NCBI GenBank assembly: GCA_041586735.1
Contig: JBFGZQ010000007.1
Span: 1 to 64,000 of the forward strand
Source: Motiliproteus sp041586735
Lineage (GTDB): Bacteria > Pseudomonadota > Gammaproteobacteria > Pseudomonadales > Balneatricaceae
Direction: 5' to 3'
DNA length: 64,000 nucleotides
Shown in pieces: positions 58,113 through 64,000 of this stretch (within the stretch, counting starts at the first letter, position 1; the number at the start of each line of letters is the position of its first letter). The notes under the pieces are model-generated. The model worked only from the letters and a program-made list of their open reading frames with translations. It ran no database searches and was not told where the DNA came from. The position numbers and the translations under genes were made by a program.

Positions 58113-58368
58113 GATGTTCTCTCCGGTTTGTTCAACAAGTCACCCACAATAACATAAGTGGCAGACATCACACTTGATGAAGATCAAGTTCCGTCGCCGA
58201 GGGTTGTCGACTTCGATTGTTTATGGCTAGCCATATAGCTAAGGGTATTGAAAAACGCTGCTAGGCAGGCTAATAAAATGCGTCAGCCCAGGGTGGTAAA
58301 CCCTGATCTGCTATAACTTTACCCAGTAAACCACGACTATCATGCCGTAACAGCCTTCAAGGATCTGT

Positions 58369-60723
58369 ATGCTAGAACCCGTCACCCCCGCTAATGAAGC
58401 GCTGCGATTGCGTACCCTGCATGCTCTGGATATTCTTGATACCGCGGCCGAGGAGCGCTTCGATCGCTATACGCGTTTAGCGCAGCATATCCTCAAGACC
58501 CCTATCGTATTGATCAGCCTGATCGATGCTGAGCGGCAGTGGTTTAAATCACGGCAAGGGCTCGATGCCACCGAGACCGCACGCGACATCTCTTTTTGTG
58601 GTCATGCGATCCTCGGCGACGAACTTTTTTATATCGCCGATGCCCGTGCCGATCCGCGCTTTGCCGATAACCCCTTAGTGACCCAGGCGCCTAATATCCG
58701 CTTTTACGCCGGTGCGCCACTGATTCTTGCCGGGGGCGAGCATGTGGGTACTCTTTGCGCGATCGACCGCGTGCCACGCAGCTTAACTGCCGAGCAGCGT
58801 GCGGCGTTGATCGATCTTGCCCGCTGTGTGGTCGACGAGCTGGAGCTCAGGGTGACGCTGCTCACCTTGGCGGACCGAGACGAGCAATTATTAAAATCCT
58901 CGGAACAGGTCCGCAGTATTATCGACACCGTTGTCGATGGCATTATTACTATCGATGCCAAGGGGCTGATCCTGACCGTCAACCCGGCTGCCGAGCGCCT
59001 ATTTGGCTATAAAGCCATGGAGATGGTCGGCCAGAACGTTAAGATGTTGATGCCGGAGCCGTTCCAGAGTGCTCATGACGGCTATCTGCATAATTACCTC
59101 ACCAGTGGCGAGAAAAAAATCATCGGCATTGGCCGTGAGGTTGTCGGCCGACGTCAGGATGGTTCCACCTTTGCGATGGATCTTTCGGTGGGCGAGATGG
59201 CGGTTAAGGGCGAGCGGATGTTTACCGGCATTGTGCGTGATATCACCGAGCGTAAGCGGATGGAGCGGCTCAAGAATGAGTTCGTGTCTACCGTCAGCCA
59301 CGAGCTACGCACCCCGCTGACGTCGATCAAAGGGGCTCTGGGCTTGATCCGTAGTGGTGTCACCGGCGCGTTACCCGATAAGCTAGGCAACATGTTGAAT
59401 ATTGCCTATAACAATAGTGATCGGTTGGTGCGGTTGATCAACGACATCCTTGATATTGAAAAAATTGAGGCGGGTAAGATGGATTTCCAGATGATTCACT
59501 TGGATCTACTGGTGTTGATCCGGGAGAGTCTTGACGCTAATCAGGCGTATGCTCGACAGCACGCGGTGGACTATCAGCTCGAGACGACCTTGGTCACGGC
59601 GCCGGTACTGGGTGATCACGACCGGCTGATGCAAGTGATGGCCAATCTGCTCTCTAATGCGGCTAAATTTTCCCCCAAGGGCGGTCGTGTCAGGATCCGG
59701 TTAACACAGATCGAGACGTGCTACAGGATTGAGGTCTGTGATCAGGGGCCGGGGATTCCGGTTGACTTTCGTGACCAGATTTTCAGTAAGTTCTCGCAAG
59801 CCGATGGCTCCAATACTCGGCAAAAGGGCGGAACCGGGTTGGGGTTGAATATTAGCCAGGCGATCGTCGCCCGACTGGGTGGTCAGATCGGCTTTGATAC
59901 TGAAGAGGGGCGGGGTAGTCAGTTTTATATTGAGCTGCCCTGCTATGAGCAGATGCCCCTCTGTGAGTCTGCAGTGGGCGTCAGTGGCGATCGGACTGTC
60001 GAGCGGGTGTTGGTCTGCGAACAGGATCCTGCACTCGCCCAGTTGATCGCCGAGGTGCTAACAGACGCCCATTTTTCGGTCGATCTGGCCATGACCGCAG
60101 AGCAGGCGCGGGTGCAATTGGAGCGCCAGGACTACGTGGCCATGACCCTCGATCTGCAGCGACAAGATGGCATGCTGCTGTTACGCCAGCTACGCAGCCA
60201 GGAGCGTCATGCCGAGATTCCCGTGATTGTGATCTCGGCTCGGGGCGGTATCGGCGAGTCTAGCCAGGAGCTGGTTGTTGCGTTGCGTGGGGCGCTGCTG
60301 CAGCGCTCGGGGGCTAAGGCCCGGCTGCTGCATGTCGAAGATGATACCGATATCCGCCAGCTGGTCGCGCTGCTGCTGGATGGCTCGATCGAGGTGACGG
60401 GCGCCGCGACGTTGGCGACGGCGCAGCAGTGGCTTGATCAGGTGGCATTCGACCTGATCTTACTCGATCTTATGCTACCCGATGGCCGTGGCGAGGAGCT
60501 ACTGCTGCGATTACCCTTGACCCGTAACGCCTATACGCCGGTGGTGATTTTTTCCGCCCGGGAATTGCTCAGCCATAAAACAGCGGTGGTACAGTCCGCG
60601 TTACTCAAATCCAAGACCGATAATGATCAGCTATTGAAAACTCTGCTAGGCGCGTTGCGCCCCCAGACGCGGGGCGCGGTGACCATTCTCAACCCCGCAG
60701 CGCCGAGCAGCGATAATGAGTGA
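58369..60723 (+). CDS. Hybrid sensor histidine kinase (GAF-PAS-HisKA-HATPase-REC-REC)
   Basis: 784 residues, no membrane helices, so cytoplasmic. GAF about 20-165 (ISFCGHAILGDELFYIADAR). PAS about 180-300 (IDTVVDGIITIDAKGLILTV, then KRMERLKNE). HisKA with phospho-His near 311 (STVSHELRTPLTSIKGAL). HATPase about 415-530 (NLLSNAAKFSPKGG, GGTGLGLNISQAIV). First receiver about 545-640 (Asp in TLDLQRQDG, diverged). Second receiver about 655-770 (LHVEDDTDI, LILLDLMLPDG). The Hpt gene overlaps its end by 8 bases, completing a phosphorelay. Confidence 0.9.
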   Translation: MLEPVTPANEALRLRTLHALDILDTAAEERFDRYTRLAQHILKTPIVLISLIDAERQWFKSRQGLDATETARDISFCGHAILGDELFYIADARADPRFADNPLVTQAPNIRFYAGAPLILAGGEHVGTLCAIDRVPRSLTAEQRAALIDLARCVVDELELRVTLLTLADRDEQLLKSSEQVRSIIDTVVDGIITIDAKGLILTVNPAAERLFGYKAMEMVGQNVKMLMPEPFQSAHDGYLHNYLTSGEKKIIGIGREVVGRRQDGSTFAMDLSVGEMAVKGERMFTGIVRDITERKRMERLKNEFVSTVSHELRTPLTSIKGALGLIRSGVTGALPDKLGNMLNIAYNNSDRLVRLINDILDIEKIEAGKMDFQMIHLDLLVLIRESLDANQAYARQHAVDYQLETTLVTAPVLGDHDRLMQVMANLLSNAAKFSPKGGRVRIRLTQIETCYRIEVCDQGPGIPVDFRDQIFSKFSQADGSNTRQKGGTGLGLNISQAIVARLGGQIGFDTEEGRGSQFYIELPCYEQMPLCESAVGVSGDRTVERVLVCEQDPALAQLIAEVLTDAHFSVDLAMTAEQARVQLERQDYVAMTLDLQRQDGMLLLRQLRSQERHAEIPVIVISARGGIGESSQELVVALRGALLQRSGAKARLLHVEDDTDIRQLVALLLDGSIEVTGAATLATAQQWLDQVAFDLILLDLMLPDGRGEELLLRLPLTRNAYTPVVIFSARELLSHKTAVVQSALLKSKTDNDQLLKTLLGALRPQTRGAVTILNPAAPSSDNE

Positions 60724-61054
60724 GCACTCGAGCGATTATCTGCAGCGCTTAAACCGGCTTAAAGGTGCATTTGTGGATAGCTGTGGTCCGCGTGGCCAGG
60801 TGATTGAGCGTGCCTATGCGGCGCTGCAGCTCAGCGATGCCGGCAGCCATGCCGAGTCGCTGCAGTGCTTACGCGATGAGGCGCATAAGCTAGCCGGAGC
60901 TGCCGGAAGTTTTGGCTTTCAACCACTCAGCGATGCTGCGCGTCAGGTAGAGCTGGACTGCAGCAGGCTGCTGGCCAGTGGCTTAGCGCCTGGCGTTGCC
61001 GATAAGGCGCTAATCGACAGGCTGTTGCAGCGTATGGGTGATGCGAGACTATAG
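60716..61054 (+). CDS. Hpt-domain phosphotransfer protein
   Basis: 112 residues. LRDEAHKLAGAAGSFGFQPL has the phosphorylatable His (near residue 60) of Hpt four-helix bundles. It should carry phosphate between the hybrid kinase upstream and the receiver of the next protein. It overlaps the kinase gene by 8 bases and the next gene starts 11 bases on. Confidence 0.87.
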   Translation: MSEHSSDYLQRLNRLKGAFVDSCGPRGQVIERAYAALQLSDAGSHAESLQCLRDEAHKLAGAAGSFGFQPLSDAARQVELDCSRLLASGLAPGVADKALIDRLLQRMGDARL

Positions 61055-61065
61055 GAGCAGAGTAT

Positions 61066-61956
61066 ATGAGGAAACAACAGCATAAGCAGCACCTGCTGGT
61101 CGTCGATGATGATGCCGACGTCCGCTCACTTATGCAGCTGCAACTGCAGGGCGCTGGATATAGGGTATCAACGGCAATAGATGGTGCGGATGCATTGGAG
61201 CAGATTCGGATATCGGCTCCAGATCTGATCATCTCCGATATCCTGATGCCTGAGCTGGATGGTTTTGGGCTGTGCCGAGCGCTACGCGATGACCCCGAGT
61301 TAACGCAGATCCCCGTTATCTTTATTACCGCCCATTATCTGGAGCCTGAGGATGAGGAGCTGGCGCAGCGCTTGGGTGCGCTCTACTTCCTGATTAAAGG
61401 CGCAGACCAGCAGCCTCTGCTACAGGTGGTCAAAGAGGCACTGGCGCATCAGGCGGCAGAAAAAAATGCCTTGGCGCTGCGGTTTCCCGAGCTCTCTGAG
61501 TTGGCCTGCGAGCTGCACCTACAGCGCCTGTATGCTCAGCTGTCTAAAAAGGTGCAGCAGCTGCTACACAGCGAGGCGCGTTACCGCAGCATCTTAGATT
61601 CGCTGCCCGACAGCATCCTGCTGATCGATGCGTTGGTCGATAGCTATCCAGCGGTATATGCTAATCCGGCCTTTTACCATCTTAGCGGTTATCAGTTAGA
61701 GGATATTCAGGGCGACTGTCTAGCGCTTCTGGTGCGCCAGGATAACGATCAGGCGGGCCTTAGGGAGCTGTATTCAGCGCTGCGTAACCACAGCCGCTGT
61801 GCAACGGTACTGCGCTGTTATCGCCAAGACGGCGGTCTGTTCTGGAGTGAGATTAAGATCTCTCCGGTAGCCAATGCGTGCGGCGAAATTAGCCATTTGG
61901 TGATGGTGATGGCTGATAGCAGCGGGCGAATACCGCAGGGCGGTAACCGGGTGTAG
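61066..61956 (+). CDS. Response regulator with REC and PAS domains
   Basis: 296 residues. REC domain residues about 8-125 (LLVVDDDADVRSL, Asp in LIISDILMPELDGFGL, Lys in FLIKGADQQ). A helical linker, then PAS about 175-285 (RYRSILDSLPDSILLIDALV, YQLEDIQGDCLALLV). No DNA-binding, GGDEF or kinase domain follows, so the output is probably protein interaction. Last gene of the phosphorelay set. Confidence 0.87.
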   Translation: MRKQQHKQHLLVVDDDADVRSLMQLQLQGAGYRVSTAIDGADALEQIRISAPDLIISDILMPELDGFGLCRALRDDPELTQIPVIFITAHYLEPEDEELAQRLGALYFLIKGADQQPLLQVVKEALAHQAAEKNALALRFPELSELACELHLQRLYAQLSKKVQQLLHSEARYRSILDSLPDSILLIDALVDSYPAVYANPAFYHLSGYQLEDIQGDCLALLVRQDNDQAGLRELYSALRNHSRCATVLRCYRQDGGLFWSEIKISPVANACGEISHLVMVMADSSGRIPQGGNRV

Positions 61957-61991
61957 TTTTTCGAATCACTGTGCAATTTTGTAAAAAATAC

Positions 61992-62054
61992 TTGACGATC
62001 CGTTGTGCAAGGTTATACCTTTAGCCACCTGCTGCTCCTACCAGGATGAGCAGG
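61992..62054 (+). promoter_or_regulatory. Candidate promoter followed by strong hairpin
   Basis: TTGACG (61992-61997) and TATACC (62014-62019) are 16 bp apart. A hairpin follows: CCTGCTGCTCCT (62028-62039), loop ACC, AGGATGAGCAGG (62043-62054), two mismatches. It lies in a 548-base region (61957-62504) before the leucine dehydrogenase-type gene; a long leader or small RNA is possible. The end of the region (62390-62490) has repeated CTATAGCTAT/CATCTAGA words. No gene was supported. Confidence 0.4.
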
Positions 62055-62504
62055 CACACAGATAAGTGGCCATATCGGTCACATAACAATAATTAAATCT
62101 GACTCCGCTGCTGCGATCCAGCATGGGTAAGGGTGAAATCATATGCTTTCTGCTCCGTTTTTGTCACCGCCAGGGCTGTCGTTCCTGTGTCGTTTTATTC
62201 TGTCTATCAGGGCTACCACCACCTTATCCAGCAGGTTTCTGCTGTCTGCGGGTCGTAAGCCGAAGCGATTGGCTGCAAGTGCTTTAATCGCCTATCCGTA
62301 GGTACTCCAGTCTCGATTTTTGCTTAGGGGCGGTAGTTGCAACCCGCAGCCATGCGCATCGGCTGTCGTAGCGGTTGGTAATCGGCGTACCCACTTAGAT
62401 GGTCTAGCCTTTAAGGCAGCATAGCCATCTAAACGTAATAACCATCTAGACCTATAGCTATCTAGAACCATAGCTATATAGAACCCTGATGAAGGACGAA
62501 TCCC

Positions 62505-63587
62505 GTGTCTGTATTTAGCCATCCAGAATTTGATCAACATGAACAGCTTAATTTTTTCTCCGATAAGGCCACCGGTTTGCAGGCGATTATTGCGGTGCAT
62601 AATACCCACCGCGGTCCGGCGCTAGGCGGCTGCCGGATGTGGAATTACGCCAGCGATGAAGATGCGCTGCGCGATGTACTGCGACTCTCCAAAGGGATGA
62701 CCTATAAATCGGCGCTGGCCAATCTGGACCTGGGCGGGGGTAAATCGGTGATTATCGGCGACCCGCGTCAGCACAAGAGCGAAGCCCTGCTCGAAGCGAT
62801 GGGACGTTTTCTGAATATGATGGGCGATCGTTATATCGCCGCAGAAGACTCGGGTACCTCGGTAGCCGATCTGAGGGTGATGGGACGCCATACCCGCAAT
62901 GTCGCGGGTATTACCGAGCGTACCGGTATCGACGGTAAGCCCTGCAACGGCGATCCTTCACCCGCAACGGCTTATGGCACCTTTGTTGGCCTGCGTGCTG
63001 CGGTCAAACATCGACTGGGGCGCGACGATCTGCACGGCCTGAAAGTGGCGATCCAGGGCGTGGGTAACGTCGGTTATCGCCTGGCGCAGTGTCTGGCGGC
63101 GGCCGGTGCCGAATTGTATGTTACCGATATTCATCAGGATCAGCTGCGGCGGGCGGTTGAGGAGCTGGGGGCCACGGCGGTGGCCGCCGATCAGATCCTG
63201 GCGCTGGACGTAGACGTGCTGGCACCCTGCGCATTGGGTGCGGTACTCAACGATAGCAGTATTCCGCAGATCAAGGCCCGAGTGATCGCCGGAGCCGCTA
63301 ATAACCAGCTGGCAGCGCCGCGTCATGACGCCATGCTGCGCCAGCAAGGGATCCTCTACACGCCGGATTACGCCATCAATGCCGGTGGCATTATCGATAT
63401 CTTTTACGAGCGTGTCGGCCATGATCATCGGCGTGTTCTGGCACATGTTGAAGCGATCGGCGACACCCTCAACGAGATCTTCCAGCGTGCGGATGCCAGC
63501 GATCGTCCTACCGGTGAGGTTGCTGATGAGTTAGCCGAAGAACGCTTTTTACAACCACAGCTACAATCACTGCCCGTGGTTGCTTAA
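62505..63587 (+). CDS. Leucine dehydrogenase-type amino acid dehydrogenase
   Basis: 360 residues, GTG start with AAGGA upstream. Substrate domain: LGGCRMWNYASDEDALRDVL and KGMTYKSALANLDLGGGKSV (catalytic Lys). NAD domain: VAIQGVGNVGYRLAQCLAAA, then the ANNQLAAPRHDAMLRQQGIL, YAINAGGIIDI region. This is the Glu/Leu/Phe/Val dehydrogenase family, leucine/phenylalanine branch, deaminating branched or aromatic amino acids to 2-oxoacids. Exact substrate not resolved. Confidence 0.9.
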   Translation: MSVFSHPEFDQHEQLNFFSDKATGLQAIIAVHNTHRGPALGGCRMWNYASDEDALRDVLRLSKGMTYKSALANLDLGGGKSVIIGDPRQHKSEALLEAMGRFLNMMGDRYIAAEDSGTSVADLRVMGRHTRNVAGITERTGIDGKPCNGDPSPATAYGTFVGLRAAVKHRLGRDDLHGLKVAIQGVGNVGYRLAQCLAAAGAELYVTDIHQDQLRRAVEELGATAVAADQILALDVDVLAPCALGAVLNDSSIPQIKARVIAGAANNQLAAPRHDAMLRQQGILYTPDYAINAGGIIDIFYERVGHDHRRVLAHVEAIGDTLNEIFQRADASDRPTGEVADELAEERFLQPQLQSLPVVA

Positions 63588-63675
63588 CACCCATGTAATC
63601 CAGGGCGGCTGAGGGCGTCCATCCGATAATGACAATGATAACAACAATGATAACAACAACGACAGGAGAGAGTGT

Positions 63676-64000
63676 GTGACTGAATTGACTCCAAATACCG
63701 CCGTAGGTGAGGCGGATCACGGTGCCAAATCCCACCCGATGTGGTCCTCAAGATTGGCCTTTATCCTGGCCGCCAGTGGCTCCGCCGTCGGCTTGGGGAA
63801 TATCTGGAAATTTCCCTATATCACCGGTGAAAACGGCGGTGGTGCCTTCGTGCTGATGTATCTGCTGTGTATCGCGATCGTCGGTATTCCGATCATGATC
63901 GCCGAGGTGGTGATCGGTCGCCGGGGTGGAAAGAGTCCGCTCAACAGTATGCGTGAGCTGGTTAAACTGGATCGCCTCTCTGCGCGCTGGAAATGGCTAG
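63676..64000 (+). CDS. Sodium-dependent transporter (NSS family), N-terminal part
   Basis: GTG start at 63676 with AGGAGAG upstream; 108 residues are visible before the window ends, in frame. WSSRLAFILAASGSAVGLGN, IWKFPYITGENGGGAFVLMY is the first-helix sodium/substrate site of the neurotransmitter:sodium symporter (LeuT-like) family. It likely imports an amino acid. Its closeness to the leucine dehydrogenase-type gene suggests linked amino acid uptake and catabolism. Confidence 0.9.
   Translation, partial: MTELTPNTAVGEADHGAKSHPMWSSRLAFILAASGSAVGLGNIWKFPYITGENGGGAFVLMYLLCIAIVGIPIMIAEVVIGRRGGKSPLNSMRELVKLDRLSARWKWL

Noticed and set aside
62123..62299. 58-codon open frame before the leucine dehydrogenase-type gene
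   Set aside because: No ribosome site, odd Cys/Leu-rich composition and no resemblance to any family.

Overview
The window looks like a gammaproteobacterial chromosome of moderate GC. The evidence is the gene order rlmB-rpsF-rpsR-(DUF2232-like membrane protein)-rplI-dnaB, as in Pseudomonas relatives, together with prfB-lysS, an NsrR-controlled nitric oxide module, a long bifunctional PutA and a CpsB-type exopolysaccharide operon. I cannot assign a genus from sequence alone. No tRNA, rRNA or CRISPR array was recognised.

Bases 1-18280 are an accessory island lying inside a polysaccharide locus: the 3' end of a CapD/WbpM-type sugar-nucleotide dehydratase is on its left and an exopolysaccharide operon on its right. 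The island is built on one repeat family whose ends begin GGGGTCAGGTCTTGA (left) and finish TCAAGACCTGACCCC (right), inverted copies of about 23 bp. One copy (16607-17513) encloses a REP-associated tyrosine transposase-like gene (RAYT, Y1/HUH family) and looks autonomous. The rest are short non-autonomous elements: type A of about 117-168 bp and type B of 81-97 bp, plus truncated ends. Between them sit nine toxin-antitoxin modules or remnants: Xre-ImmA/IrrE with PIN, BrnTA, HigBA, HigBA, Phd-ParE, Phd-RelE, an orphan HigA/NadS-like antitoxin, and two ParDE pairs. There are also two SNF2 ATPases with SWIM zinc fingers, a broken fragment of a CapD/WbpM gene, and a duplicated 3' end of the SWIM gene. 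In three modules (BrnT, the first HigB, and the partner of the NadS-like antitoxin) the toxin is frameshifted or deleted while the antitoxin is intact. Many element ends carry a short tandem copy of end plus flank. One Phd-ParE cassette lies between 46-bp perfect direct repeats of the element's right end. The arrangement resembles an integron-like cassette array organised by a RAYT-type element, and it is the most unusual thing here.

Bases 18415-24002 hold the exopolysaccharide operon: outer-membrane beta-barrel, Wza-like export protein, Wzc-like tyrosine kinase, PHP-type phosphatase, and a VpsP-like protein. A 15-repeat Sel1 protein follows on the minus strand.

Bases 26277-30636 are a nitric oxide/oxygen defence region: a hemerythrin-like protein and a fused flavodiiron-rubredoxin-reductase (NorV plus NorW in one chain) diverge from a spacer with two 23-bp AAGAT-N13-ATCTT palindromes. 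A 56-residue membrane protein and NsrR follow.

The rest is core genome: putA, tal, dusA, a globin, an LplT-like transporter, adk, hemH, rlmB and the ribosomal/dnaB cluster, a thioesterase, bioA, dodecin, gloA, a phasin, flavodoxin, dgkA, a MlaC-like protein, a Na+/H+ antiporter with a cyclic-nucleotide domain, prfB (without the usual programmed frameshift), lysS, ung, a YaeQ-like protein, a CCGSCGG microprotein, a three-gene phosphorelay, a leucine-dehydrogenase-type enzyme, and the start of a sodium-dependent transporter cut by the window edge.
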